Positions 21,166-33,299 of a stretch of 64,000 nucleotides of DNA are shown here, one piece after another. Origin of the DNA: Anthoceros angustus. Lineage: Eukaryota > Streptophyta > Anthocerotopsida > Anthocerotales > Anthocerotaceae. The stretch covers positions 310,001 to 374,000 of the forward strand of contig VJWM01000187.1 of NCBI GenBank assembly GCA_010909165.1. Direction: 5' to 3'. The notes beneath the pieces were generated by a model that did no database searches, was not told the DNA's origin, and was given only the letters and a program-made list of their open reading frames with translations. The position numbers and the translations under genes were made by a program. Position 1 is the stretch's first letter; every line of letters begins with the position of its first letter.

Positions 21166-21957
21166 TCATCCGTTTATTCTCACGTTACAGGCCTTCTCCA
21201 GAGCCGCCTCTTGCTCACAGGGCTGTAGCACTCTCCCTGCATCTCTGGTTTGTCTCATGGGCATCCTTAATTTGAGCCATGGCGCTTCCTGTGACTCGAC
21301 ATGGCTGTAACTTCTCACAGGCCACTGCACCTCACAGATCTTGGCCCTTTTTTCCTCTAGGTCTCGCTTGTCTTCCTCCAGTTGCTTGCGCTTGGCCTCC
21401 CCTTCGTCAAACCTGGCCTTCACCACTTCCTCCGTCGCCCTTGCACACTGAGCCATGTGAGAGCCAAGGCCGCTTGATCTAACAAATCCGCTTGGGCCCG
21501 GATCATCGATGTGGTCAGCTCCTGCAAATCCACCTGTTGTGGCGGCCCCGCGCCAGACGCCATCCCCCTGTCGAGCACTTTCCTTCCCAGCAAGGTGCGC
21601 ACCCTCACCAATTCGGCTGCATCCACTTACATTGCGGTGGAGTCCCTTGAAAATCTCTTCCCATCTTTGAGGAGGTCCGTCAGCCCTAATTCCTCGGGGT
21701 TGGTTCATCTGCATCCAGTCGACTGCTGGTCTTCCTCCGCGCCTCTTCTTCCGCCACCTCAACTGCCGATTGGCCTTTACTTTCTGTGGCCTCGCCGACA
21801 CAGGTGGCGCGTCCACCTTCACCTTTTTGAGGCCGTTTGCCACCCCGGTCTTCCTCTTCTTCTTGGTGGAAATTTCCTTCTCTTCCTCGAGCTGCCGTGC
21901 AGACTCCCAATGTCGATTCCTCGATTTCCTCCTTGGGCTCCTCGCCTTCCACTTCAC
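21166..21957 (-). other. 263-codon basic, charged ORF, TE-associated
   Basis: The frame is Lys/Arg/Glu-rich with a lysine-rich stretch (EKEISTKKKRKTG) and a coiled-coil-like segment (KRKQLEEDKRDLEEKRAK). It could be a structural or accessory retroelement ORF. No catalytic motif is seen and the family is unknown. Confidence 0.3.
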
Positions 21958-23914
21958 CTCCTAACGGCTTCCACATGTGAAGGAGGCCACAATTTCCTCT
22001 CGGCGGGCGGTTAGCATGCATAAAGATGGACCGGAATGGTGAAATTAGAGGTGAGGGGTAGGAGAAAATCGAGTTCAACCTCTCTTCACACAACATCGAA
22101 GAATTTCATCGATTTTCGCCCCTTGACAACTTCATGGAGGAGCGGCAAGTGGTCGGACAAATAATCCTTCTTGTCTTGTAGAAAACACGAAGCCATCGGC
22201 GGACCCATCAAGCTGCTGTTGCCAAATCTCGCGTCGGCGGCCGTTGGGTTCATTCGCCCGCCTTAACCGGGCGGTGCTTCTTCTTGCTCCTTTTAGGAGG
22301 TTCCATCACCAAACCACACCTCCTCCTTTTCCCCATACACCCTTCTAACCAATTCCAGTCCCAATCCACAGGGCTTCGCTCTAATCCCTTGCCCGATTGC
22401 TTGCCTTCGGATGGCGGGCGCACTCTGTCTCCAGTTCACGTAATTCCACCGCTTCTCCATGAAGCCCGGGCTCCTTCACCAATTCCCAGCTCGGACTTTC
22501 CAATGATCCATGTTTGGCCATTGGGCAAAAATTTTGTGACCTTGCGCCATTCACTCTCCACACAGCCTCGCGCCTCAAATCGTGACACCTCGCCAATTTC
22601 TGGCGAGTCGGTCTCAGGTTCCTACCTCCTCGGCAAGCCGCCCCGCCCGTGCCTTCCTCCTCTGGCGCGACTCATATCGGATGGGGTTGAGCTCCTTCCC
22701 TTCGTGTGCCTCGCCCTCCAGATCAATGTCCCCGGGCCGCTCCTCGACCGTCGCGCTCGGTGTCGTGCGCTCCGCCCCGCTCGTCCGGCCGCCCGTTACG
22801 CTCCTTATGCGAGCGGACTTCTATCTTCCTAGGGTTAAGTCCCCATGTTCCCCTACCCTGTTAAACTCGACCGCTCGCTCCACTCCCAATCCACAACCCA
22901 CACTCATTATTCCCTTGGTTGACTCAAACCTATAGACCATCACTCCCTACTTATACCAATCCTCTACCTCACATATATAGACCTTTTAGTGGACATCCCA
23001 AGTCCATGGGCCAAGGAACATTGAGTTCCCGGACCCTTTATTATCTAATCTAATAAAAAAAAAAAACCATAAGCCAAGGACGTTTCTTTTATAAATACTT
23101 TTGCCTACTGTCAACCTGACTTATTTTCACACCACACTTGACCCAAAAACCAAAAAAAAAAAAAAAAAACTACTTCAAGGACATTTCAACAGGGGGTTTC
23201 CGAGTCTAAATCGTTTACACTCTATACCCGGCGGATCAACGATTTCTGGCTCCGCCACCTTCTTCTTCACATGCTGGGTGAGCCTACTCATCTCCTCCTC
23301 CAGCATTGCCGCCACCTCGCGGCTGATATCAGGGGGGAACGCGGTCCGTTTCTCCCCTTCTTTTGGCCCTTCTTCGCTTCGCCCTACGGGGTAGGCGCCA
23401 CCACCGTGGGTGCCGGACTCTGGGGTAGTGCACCGCCCATTGGTAGGGTGGGCCCGTTCCTCCTCCTCTTCAGCGGGCGCCTCGCGTCTCGAGAGCCAGG
23501 TGAGTCGTCCCTCACCTTCCTCCTCTTCCTTTCCTCCTTCTCACCGTTTCTCCGACCTCCGGCCTTTCTCCTGTCGCTTCGATCTGGTGATCACCCTGGC
23601 CACCATCAACCCTTCATCTGCGCTCATCTCTCCCTCGTACCCTTCTTCACAATTCACGATGTCTTTGGATTCATCGAAAATCATATTCCTTCCACCTTGT
23701 GCAGGCGTCGTGGTCCTTGTAATCGCGGTTTCGGGGTTGGGTCGCCTCCTCTTCCCGGAGCTCCGTGAACTGACCCTGGTCGGTGTTACTCGCGCCACAC
23801 CCATTACAGGATCCCCATCTTATGCCCAATTCCTTGCATGCGACAAAGGGTACATAACCTACTTGCTTTCGAGGTTCTGGGCAATCATTTGAGTAGTGAC
23901 CCGGTGCTCCGCAA

Positions 23915-25194
23915 TTATAACATCACAATGGAATCGCCATGCCTTTGTGATGAATCCGGTCTCCATGGTCTGGCGATGTCGGTCGCGATCCATACCTCGA
24001 GAGGCGGTGTAGCGGTTGGTAAGTCGCCCTCATTGATTGAGGTGGCCGACTTCGATGACCTTGCACTGGTAAGCTTCATCCACATACCAATAGTCCCACA
24101 GCAGCGGTTTCCACATGATTTACGCATGTCGTGTGTGAATACATTCCTGTTGTGTCCCGTTTGATGACAAATTGAGCAATATACCAACTATCTTGCCGGT
24201 GAGGGAGATCTCCATGGAGCTTGATTCTTCACAGCCTTGACTTCTAGCTCGGTCAATCTCTTGGTTAAAGCCTCCACTTGTCCAGCAATTCCGCCTCCAT
24301 GCGGACGTTTCTCCTTCTCCATCCGGACCGTCTTCCCTTTCCTCTCCTTCTCCAGGGCGCGTTCCGCCTCTTCCTGTCTCTTCTTGACCTTCTCCAGGTC
24401 CTTCTTCATTCGGCGCTCGTAGGCCTTCTCCGATTCCTCGTCCGATGTGGAACTTTCTTGAGTTCCGCTGTCCTCACTTTCGATGAGGATGGCGGCTGGA
24501 GAGGAGGAGGCGAGCTAGATCTCCTCGATCCTTTCCTCTTCTTATGACTCTTCTTCCTCCTCCTCCCCAACTCGGCGGACTCCCATTCCTCGAATCGGAG
24601 GCTCCCTGCGTCTTAGTCCGTCTGCGGTGTACCTCCATTTTCGGGACAAGCCACTCACAAACCAATCCAGTGCTTGCTCTTGTGAGTACCAGTGGGTGGA
24701 TCTGCCTCTCGGGTGCACATTTGAACTCGATCCGGATATCCATAAAACCTCTCCACATAATCGAACAAGATTCTCTCTTCCTCGAAGGGTCCTCGCTTGC
24801 CAAAGTATGGTGTGCGTGTGAGCCCTCGGAACCGATTCAAGAAGGCGCTTTGAGCTTCCCAATCGCCACCGTGTTGTGATACCATTGCGCATGCCCTCTC
24901 CGGTCCGGAAAGATCTTGCGATCGATCGACTCCATCCTCCAAATTAGCGTGGGAGGCGTGCTCAAAAGTTCTCCTGGCGCCTCGCGTCATCTCCCTTCTT
25001 TTTCGCCAATTTGACGTATTCTTTGGCGGTTGGGTGGCGGCCTCCTCCTCTTCTCCACTCATGTTGCTCCGTTGCTCCCGCTTCACTTCTTCTTCCCCGG
25101 TGGACCAAATCGCAGGCCTGAGGTGCTGAGTAGCGACCTCCAGTGGCGTCCCAGGTGGTCCCCAAGATGTTGGCGGTGATCGATCGGCGTTCAA
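23915..25194 (-). pseudogene. Ty3/gypsy gag with zinc knuckle (copy 1), frameshifted
   Basis: The frame 25194-24655 contains a gag-like capsid segment around NRFRGLTRTPYFGKRGPFEE with YVERFYGY, parallel to the capsid at 59.0-59.3 kb (FRGLSHGHHTLARLRT, YVERFYSYLDRV). The nucleocapsid knuckle CSICHQTGH is at about 24.15-24.18 kb, but the last Cys of CX2CX4HX4C is out of frame by one base. A Glu/Lys/Arg coiled-coil linker (24188-24409) lies between them. At least three frames are needed to cover the domain. Confidence 0.75.
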
Positions 25195-25318
25195 AATCCT
25201 CCGACCGGGCTGAAATTCCCCTCAGCGACCTCGTCGTCGTCGATTTATTTGAAGCGGATGTAGTTCCGTCACAAAGGTCGCGTGGAAATTCCGTGATGCG
25301 AGTGGTGGCGCTCGGGAG

Positions 25319-25415
25319 GATGTCTCCTCCTCCTCTTCTTCCTCCTCCTCTTCTTCCTCCTCCTCCTCCTCTTCTTCCTCCTCCTCCTCCTCCTCCTCCT
25401 CCTCCTCCTCCTCTT
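25319..25415. repeat. CTC/CTT trinucleotide microsatellite
   Basis: About 100 bases of cctcctcctcttcttcctcc-type triplets run across the 5' part of gypsy copy 1, giving poly-Arg or poly-Pro in chance frames. Confidence 0.9.
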
Positions 25416-25724
25416 CTCGCCTCTTCTTCCTGCGCCGATGGTAGCGGCAGTCTTCTTGATTCCTCCGTGAAGCTCGTAAATCCCTTGCGGTGGCGGTGGG
25501 GTGACCTTCCGCGTTATCCTCGAGGTCCCCCTACGGTCATGCATCCTCATGTCCTCCAACCCTTGTTGAAGGAAGCAAATCACACCCTTTAGTGTCTCAA
25601 CCATTCACCCCTATGACTTAGAGGCGTGGTTCCTTCTTCAACATATGGTCGACCCTCGGTCCCTTTGAAAACACTTGCAGCCTAGCGATGGAAACCACAA
25701 AACTTCAAACTTTCAACAACAAGT

Positions 25725-25740
25725 CCCGGCAGCGGCGCCA
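25725..25740 (-). promoter_or_regulatory. Retroelement primer-binding site complementary to tRNA-Asp
   Basis: The minus strand reads TGGCGCCGCTGCCGGG, which matches the 3' end of plant tRNA-Asp with one difference. It sits four bases from an LTR end (tgtgggagg at 25745), the arrangement expected for a minus-strand gypsy element. A damaged copy with missing bases is at about 27345-27358, inside the tandem duplicate. Confidence 0.8.
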
Positions 25741-27905
25741 AAAATGTGGGAGGAAAACCGGGGCACTCTAAGCGGCCACACTTATCCCTTTGTCGCTTGC
25801 GTTGGGTTTCGTCCCATGAGACTTGTGTGAAAGTTCGAGGTCTTGTGATGCCGATCGCTACTGGATGACACTTCTCGACCTTCTAAACAAGCAAGGCGCC
25901 CTCTACTCTCCCTCTTACAGTGCCTTTGCTCGAAAAATCACCAATCCTCGACCTACACGACACAATTGCGGTCACCTTAGCGTGAGCCTATCACGGGCGC
26001 CCGGGGACCCCCAGTCCACACCGCAATTTGTCCCTACTTCTAAGACCACTCTTCTCCACTCGGGGCGCGCTTTTTACTTGCAGTTGGGATTCGTCCCTTA
26101 GGCTCTGCTGTGGCCTTCCACTAACTACACTTCTAATCCTCTACTCATCTTCTCATCCTCTTCCTCCTATTCTAACCTCGATTCGGGCTTCTTGGCTCGC
26201 CCTTACGGCTGGCACAGGGTCGGCCTCCACCAGTTCTTCCTTGGGCGGTTGCTATGAGTTTGACACGACAGTGAGAACCTCCGAGTCTTTCCTGTGAGTA
26301 CCCAGTGGGTGGATCCCCGACCTCTCGGGTGCACTTGAACTCGATCCGATATCCATAGAACCTCTCTCCACATAATCGAACAGATTCTCTCTTCCCTCTG
26401 AAGGGTTCTGCCAAAGTATGGTGTGCGTGGTGAGCCCTGAACCGATTCAAGAAAGGCCTTGAGAGCTTCCCAATCCGTCGATTGCCACCGTGTTGTAGGT
26501 GCGACCATACCATTATGCCCTCTCGGCGATCCGGAAAGATCTTGCGATCGATCGGCGACTCCATCCTCCAAATTGGCGTGGGAGGCGTGCTCAAAAGTTC
26601 TTCGCCTCGCGTCATCTCCCCTTCTTTTTCAATTTGACGTATTCTTTGGTGGGTGGCGGCCACCTCCTCCAGTGGCTCCACTCATGTTGCTCAACAGGCC
26701 ACTCCCGCTATACACTTCTTCTTCCCCGGTGGGATCGATCGGGGCCTAGGTCTTTGAATTCCCGACCAGCGGAGGTGGCGACCTCCCATGGTCCCCAAAG
26801 ATCGATGGCGGTGATCGATCGAGGCGTTCGCCAAATCCTCCGACCGGGGCTGAAACCCTCACGACCTCGTTATCATTTTGTCGATTTATTTGGAAGCGGA
26901 TGTGGTTCCTCCGTCACATGGTCAACGTCGTGATTCGTGTGGTCGCTCGGGAGGATGTCTCCTCTTCTTCCTCACTCTTCCTCACTATCGTGATCTCGCC
27001 TTCTTCCTCCGATTCTCCACAGTCTCTGATAGCAGCGGTAAATCCTCTTCGTATCGTTTTCTTCCTTGTCGATGGGTAGCGGCAGCAACAATTTCTTCCT
27101 CAATGATTCCTCGGAAGCTCGTAATCCCTTGCGATGGGGTGACCTTCGCGTTCTCCTCAGGGTCTCCTACGACATCGCAAGCATCCTCATGTCCTCCAAC
27201 CACGATGTTAAGAAGGAAATCACACCTTTAGTGTCTCAACCATTCACCCTATGACAACTTAGTGTTCCTTCTTCATATGGTCTCGGTCCCTTTCAAACAT
27301 TGCAGCCTAGCGATGGAAACCACAAAACCTTCAAACTTTCAACAACAAGTCCCGGCAGCAGCCAAAAATGTGGGAGGAAAACCGGGGCTTCCCCTCTAAG
27401 CCCACCACTTATGTCGCCCGTCGTTGGGTTTCGTCCCATGAGACTTGTGTGAAATTCGAGGTCTGTGATAACCCGCTACTGTGACACAACTTCGACCTTC
27501 TAAACAAGCAAGGCGCCCTCTACTCTCCCTCTTCTGGTGCACCCTTTGCTCGAAAAATCACCAATCCTCGACCTACAGCGACACACAATTGCGAGTCACC
27601 TTAGCGGCGAGCCTATCACGGGCGCCAGGGACCCCAGATCCACACGCAATTTCGTCCCTACTTCTAAGACCACTCTTCTCCACTCGGGGCGCCCTTTTAC
27701 TTGGGATTATAGGCTCTGCTGGCCTTCACTAACATCTACACTTCTAATCCTCTACTCTTCTCATCCTCTTCCTCCTATTCTAACCTCGATTCGGGCTTCT
27801 TGGCTCGCCCTTGCAGCTGTTGCACAGGGTCGGCCTCCACCACAAGTTCTTCCTTGGGCCGGTTGCTATGAGTTTGACACGGGCAGAACCTCCGAGTCTT
27901 TCACA

Positions 27906-29941
27906 TGGTCTACCCTCAAGCCGAGAGTTCACAGGCATTGCCACACACCCAAAGCAAAGCAATTTCACGGCAACCATTCACAAGGGGAGCAACTCGTTTA
28001 GGCACTTGCGGTGAGCAAGTCCTCCACTCAGACCACGCGACTTCCTCTCTGCAGACTGCGTTGGCTCACGGTGCGAAATTCCTTTACAAGGGCAAAGGAC
28101 TCGAGTATGGGCGCAAAGGCGTGATACTTTACTTTGTGAAATCCTCCTCCTCTTATGAGGCCTTCCACATACAACCTCCTTGGTGACCCTCTGCGGTCAC
28201 CTTTTCCAATATTCTATTATTTCCTACCGCATTTAAGGGCACTCTAAGTCTCTTGTCGATTCCTAAATTCTATTCTAGTAACTTCACCTAAGATCATCCT
28301 TAAAGGATGTCGACCTCACCTATCCTTTCTATTCTTCCATCATTTATGGTCTTTGACCATATCTAGTCCTCTTATTTGGTGGCGTCCTTGTGGATTGGCT
28401 CCTCCTCCTTTTGCTCTGCCCTTCCCAGTTGTCACCTTCCTTGTGGGCAAGTACATCTTCCTCTCATCTCGGTGGCGCCCTTGATTCCTTGTCCCCGGCA
28501 ATCGCCCCCTCCTCGGGCGCCTTTCTTCGCCTCGCGCTCCTTCATCACCCCCGGTAGTGGCGGGGTAGTGACTACCATGGTAGTCCCCTATCTCCTTCCT
28601 CCTCTCTCCATTGTGATGCTTGGGTTGGGATCCTTTTGCTCCTTCCTGTTTGGTTTGTCCATACCTATCATGGAGCATTTCTCAAGGACCCCTTGTCTTG
28701 TGCCACTAACTCTCGGGCCTTTCTTTATTGGTCTCCTCCCAGCCGGGCTCTTCCCTTGTCGTGGGGTGAGAATTCCACCCCTCCCCTTCCTCGTGGATCG
28801 GGTCGCCCTTAATCTCCTCCGGTGGGGTTGTCTCCCACCACCTCGCCTTCTCTCCGGGGGTACCACGGACCCCGGCTCCTTCATTCACGGTGGGCCTCGG
28901 CCCGGCTCCCCGGCGGGCTCGCGCGTGCCACCCTACCCCGTGGTGGACTCTGGGCGTGGGTGGTCCTGTGATGAGACTACAGGTGGTGGGTGACCCTTGG
29001 GAGGCGGGCTGTCCCCCCTCCCTCTCCGCTCCTCCACTCTTGGCCTTGGCCTCCTCCATCTCGGTCTCCTGGACTCTTGAGTCCATGTCACTATGGCCTC
29101 ATCAAAATCGAGGCCTCTGCTGCGCTCCTTCCATCATCATCATGAGGACCTAATGTCCTCCTCTTGGCCAATTAAGATCTCATTGTTGGCCTTCAAATCC
29201 TGTGGAGATGGGCCCATATTGCATTTGGAGATCATCAATCTCCGGGCCACTCTCCATCCTCACACCTACCCTTGTAGGCGTCTCATGGTCAATCCCCACC
29301 TTCACATGGAGGGTCACATTCCTCCTCACTTCTCACCTTGGCCATCTTCAAGGGCATAATCCGCCTCTCCCTCACCACCAGATTCTATGTACCACTTCTT
29401 GTGGTACCTCCTCCTGAGACCTCTTCCCCTCCAGTCCTTAGTTTAGCAAGTCCTTCCTCTCCACTGAAGCACTCTTCTCGCGCTCCAGCTCCTGCAATTG
29501 CTGGTCTTGAGCTCCCAACTCCGCGCGCTTCTCCTCCAAATTGTACCAGGTCCGTCTCAACTCCTCTTCCATGTCCCGGATTTTGATGGCTTGGGTAGCC
29601 ATCACCTGCTCCTGTGCGTCCATTTGTTGGACCGCTACCTTCTCCCTTCCCAAAGCCTCCATTTTGCCCTTCCGCTCTTGCTCTAATTGGGCAAAATGTT
29701 CCTCCGCCTTCTGTTTCCACGAATCCCTTTGAGTGGTTGCTCGGATAGCCCTTTCCTCTGTTTGGGACAACCTCCCCTCTAGGACCTTCTCCGCTCTCCG
29801 CCGGTCCACAAGATCCCGCTGGAGTTTCTCCACAGCCTTCTCCAACTTGGCTGCCTTCTCATCGGACTCCATGGCCTCCAATGCCATTGGTCCCTCGCCT
29901 CCTCTCCGCCATCTCTCTTGACTTCCTCCCGACATGCCCAC
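27906..29941 (-). mobile_element. Retroelement interior with charged coiled-coil ORFs
   Basis: Overlapping minus-strand frames at 28340-28678, 28588-28884 and 28706-29086 are Gly/Arg/Glu/Pro-rich with no domain. The frame at 29438-29941 (167 codons) is a convincing coiled coil with heptad-like Glu/Lys/Leu/Arg content from AKLEKAVEKLQRDL to QQLQELEREKSA. Such ORFs occur as accessory or gag-like proteins of plant LTR elements. Function is unassigned. Confidence 0.45.
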
Positions 29942-30600
29942 AAGGAGGCGCTAGTTCCCTAGCCCCTTCAAGTCCACGCGGCCGAGTGCTTCACAAGCAC
30001 TCAACTCCTAGGGGTCCTAATTCCACTGGCCTCTTGCTGGAAATTTCCAGCCTTTCCACAATCCTCGGGCCACGGCGCCAGGGTCCTCACCGCCCCATCC
30101 GCTCTCCCACCTGGGCGGGTGATGGCGGCGGCCTGCCGCCTGGCCGCTTCTCCTTCCCTTCCCCACCAGGGTGCCGCACTGCGTGGGTGCTAACTACATG
30201 TAGTCGCCCCTCACTGTGGTAGTGACGTGCCTACCACGGTAGTCCGCACCCTCGTAGGCTGCCTCCCTACCGGTAGTGCCTCTTCCTAGGCACATGCAAT
30301 GGTGGGGACTCCCCACCCTTGGCGCGTAGTTCTCTCATAAACTACCACTTGGCCCTCTTTGGCGATCTTGCTCTTCTCCTCCTCCTGCTCTTGTGGGGAA
30401 AGGCCTCCCCGGCAACCTTATTGCCTCCACTTCCTCCGCCTCCTCCCCGTGTGCTTGTGGAGGTCTGTCCTCCCATGGTCCTCCTCAGCGCAAAGGGTAG
30501 AGGCCTCTCTAAGCTTGGCTGGAGGTGGATGACCTCAAAAGGATGCCACGCATCCTCAAGCTCCTTGCTGGTCAAGAGCCCCTCTGTCTCCCATAAATGC

Positions 30601-30799
30601 TGTTAGAAATAACAGTTGTTTATTTGTTCATTGTAATATACATAGGGTTTGTCATTAGGGCACCCTTTAGGTAGTTTTCTGTTGTAACCGTTTTATGAGA
30701 CTTGGACTTCATATCTGTGTTCTCTCCTTAATCAAGACACACTCACACGTTGTAAGTTACTCATTTACATGATACTCGATCGATATCCCAAAAGCCACA
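30601..30799 (+). mobile_element. Copia-type LTR, copy 1, with initiator-Met primer site
   Basis: The 199-base segment starts TGTTAGAAATA and ends CACA. The next bases, tggtatcgagcc (30800-30811), are a degenerate form of the tRNA-iMet primer-binding site TGGTATCAGAGCC with one base missing. The interior shares catagggtttgtcattaggg with copy 2. Confidence 0.8.
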
Positions 30800-32524
30800 T
30801 GGTATCGAGCCATGTGCGACTGTGCCTTGCTTGCATTAGTTTATCCTAGCCATTGTCACATGCATAAGATACGAAACCCTAGTCACAGATAGGGCGGGAT
30901 GCCTCGGAAATCATCTTAAACAATCGCTGCGATAAGGAAAAATTGATCCTCCTCGCATCGCATTTGAGAGGAAATACTTCAAGAAAGGAGCTTCCGCAGC
31001 TGAAAGGATTGAAAGATCACGTTTCCTCTACGTCCTTGTCAATTCTCAATTCCCTGCAGAGGAAGGCCGAGATTAATCGAATGGTGATCAACCCCGGGAG
31101 GCCCCGTCTCATGCAGGAATCGCATAATCCAATTGCATCAAACTCTGCACAATCCAGTAATCCGAAGCGTTACCAAGAAAGGTTTACTGAACATGATGTT
31201 ATTCTGAATTCCATCTTGAATGTGCGGAGCACTTTGCTGGAGGACTCCTTTGCTGGAGGACTCCTTTTCGAGTGGTCGAGGAGGAAGGACGGTGAGCGAT
31301 AAGGCAGCCATGCGGGGAGACTCGAGAACACTTAGAAGAATTCTGGAGGAGAAAATCGATCGCAAAGGAAGGATTTTTGGAGAAGCTCTCGCCCAAGCGC
31401 GTGAAAGATGAAGACGCTGCAATGCGAGGAGTGCGCAAGGCGCCAGCAAGAAGGAGGGAGCCTCACAAGAAAGGAGAAGAAGAAAGAAAAGTGAAGGAGA
31501 AGCCCGAGAAGGATCCGCCGAGAAGGAGGGGCCAGGATTTTGTGCCAGCTGCAAGTCTCCTCCAGAGACTTATGGGATTTTCGACAAGTCAATGAAAAAT
31601 GTGCAGCTGGGTTTACGATAGGCATTGGGCCTATTCTAATGTGGAATTGGTTGAGTCTTGCTCTGTGCAATGAATCGACGGAGGGAGAAACAGAGGACTG
31701 ACGGAGAGGAACGTGATGATCCAAGGATGGACCGCCCAAAGACATTCGTAAGGTATATGGGAGGCCGTAAACCGAGTGATGGTGTGGCTCCCACGAGAGG
31801 AATGAAGATGGCCTCCAATTGCCAGGTCCTGCCTTCCTCCGGCCATGTCTTGGGCCTTGACTTCCTCTTGGCATGCCCACAAGGAGGCTGCTGGTCCCTA
31901 GCCCCTTCAAATCCACGGTGAGTGCTTCACAAGCACCCATTCTCCTAGGGTCCTAATTCCACCTCTTCTTCTTTGGAAATTTCCAGTCTCCACTCTCGGG
32001 CCATCGGCGCGTCCCTTCACGTCGCTCCATCCGCTCTCCCGGTAGCGGGTGATGGTGGCTGGCGCCTCGGCGCCTCATGGCGCTTCTCCTTCCCCTTCCA
32101 CAGGCTGCACCCGGCGTGGGGTGCTGCTCAGTGGTGCACCATGGTGAGGGTGTGCCCCTACATAGTCTGCCCACCCTTGGGTGGGTGCCTCCCTCAAGGG
32201 TAGGCTGAGGGTGCCTCTCTAGGCACAAATGGTGGTGGGGACTCCCCACCCTTGGGGCATGGTCCTTCTCTCATAGACTACCATTGGCCTTCTTGGCCGG
32301 TTCTTGCTCTTCTCTCCCTTGCTTGCTCTGTGGGGAAAGGATTCCCCTCGGCAACCTTGTTGCCTCGCACTTCTCCTCTTCTAGCATGCTTGTGTGAGTC
32401 GACCTCCCCGTCTTCATGCAAAGGCAAGGCCTTTCCAAACCTCGGTGGAGGTGGATGACCTCAAAGGGATGCCACGCATCCTCAAGCTCCTTGCTGGTCA
32501 AGAGCCCTCTCTCCCATAAATCTT

Positions 32525-32729
32525 TGTTAGAAATATGATTGTTTATTTCATTGTCATTGTAATATACATAGGGTTTGTCATTAGGGCACCCTTTAGGTAG
32601 TTTTCTGTTGTAACCGTTTTATGAGACTTGGACTTCATATCTGTGTTCTCTCCTTAATCAAGACACACTCACACGTTGTAAGTTCTGCTGTTTACGCAAT
32701 CTGTCGATCTGATATCCCAAAACGCTACA
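32525..32729 (+). mobile_element. Copia-type LTR, copy 2, with intact initiator-Met primer site
   Basis: The 205-base segment begins TGTTAG, ends CTACA, and is followed directly by TGGTATCAGAGCC (32730-32742), the standard copia primer site. It is about 92-95% like copy 1, with indels clustered near the 3' end. Because flanking DNA on both sides is duplicated too, the pair reflects a tandem duplication and not the two LTRs of one element. Confidence 0.88.
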
Positions 32730-33299
32730 TGGTATCAGAGCCATGTGCGGCCTGTGCCTTGCTTGCATTAGTTTATCCCTAGCCATTGTCACATGCATAA
32801 GATACCTGAAACCCTAGCTGCGTATAGGCGGGATGCCTCATGATCATCTTAAACAATCCGGCTGAGTCGATAAAAAAATTCGATGTCCTCTCGGGCGCAT
32901 TTGAGAGGAAATACTTCAAGAAAGGAGCTTCCTTGTGAAAGGATTGAAAGATCACGTTTCCTCTACGCCCTTGTCAATTCTCACCCCCCTGCGAAGGCCG
33001 AGATTACGAATCGGTGATCAACCCCAAAGGAGGCAGTGCATGCAGAATCGGTAAACAAATCCAATTGCATCAAACTCCACAATCCGGTGTCCAAGCGTTA
33101 CCAAGAAAGGTTTACGAACATGATGTTATTCTGAATTCCATCTTGAATGTGCGGAGCACTTTGCTGGAGACTCCTTGGAGGACTCCTTCTTTGGAGTTGG
33201 TCGGGAGGAAGGAGCCGAGGAAGCAGCAGGCTCATCGGGGATGACACGGAGAACATAGAAGAAGTGGAGGAGAAAATCGGGCATGAGAAAGGATTTTTG

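Larger units (their letters stand above)
19336..23914 (-). mobile_element. Interior of gypsy copy 1 with unassigned ORFs
   Basis: This DNA lies between gypsy protease (18.6-19.3 kb) and gag (23.9-25.2 kb) in minus orientation and is much longer than a normal gag-protease junction, so it probably contains nested insertions. It is pyrimidine-rich on the plus strand. Two minus-strand frames are listed separately. A TATA-like cacatatatag at about 22973 and ccaaggac motifs around 22.99-23.18 kb resemble those at 51.7 and 61.45 kb and may mark an LTR. No host gene is recognised. Confidence 0.45.
24672..27905. repeat. Tandem duplication, about 1.62 kb x2 (gag/PBS/LTR segment)
   Basis: Unit 1 (about 24672-26290) and unit 2 (about 26290-27905) share gag 3' DNA, the primer site and LTR DNA. 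Clear matched marks are gtgagtacc at 24680 and 26293, the PBS at 25730 and about 27350, tgtgggaggaaaaccgggg at 25745 and 27368, and the cacagggtcggcctccacca stretch at 26214 and 27825. The spacing is 1613-1623 bases, and differences are mostly short indels. Confidence 0.8.

Noticed and set aside
30601-32729. A compact copia element bounded by two LTRs (30601 and 32525)
   Set aside because: DNA upstream of the left LTR (29880-30600) is also duplicated before the right LTR, so this is a tandem duplication of a segment and not LTR-internal-LTR.
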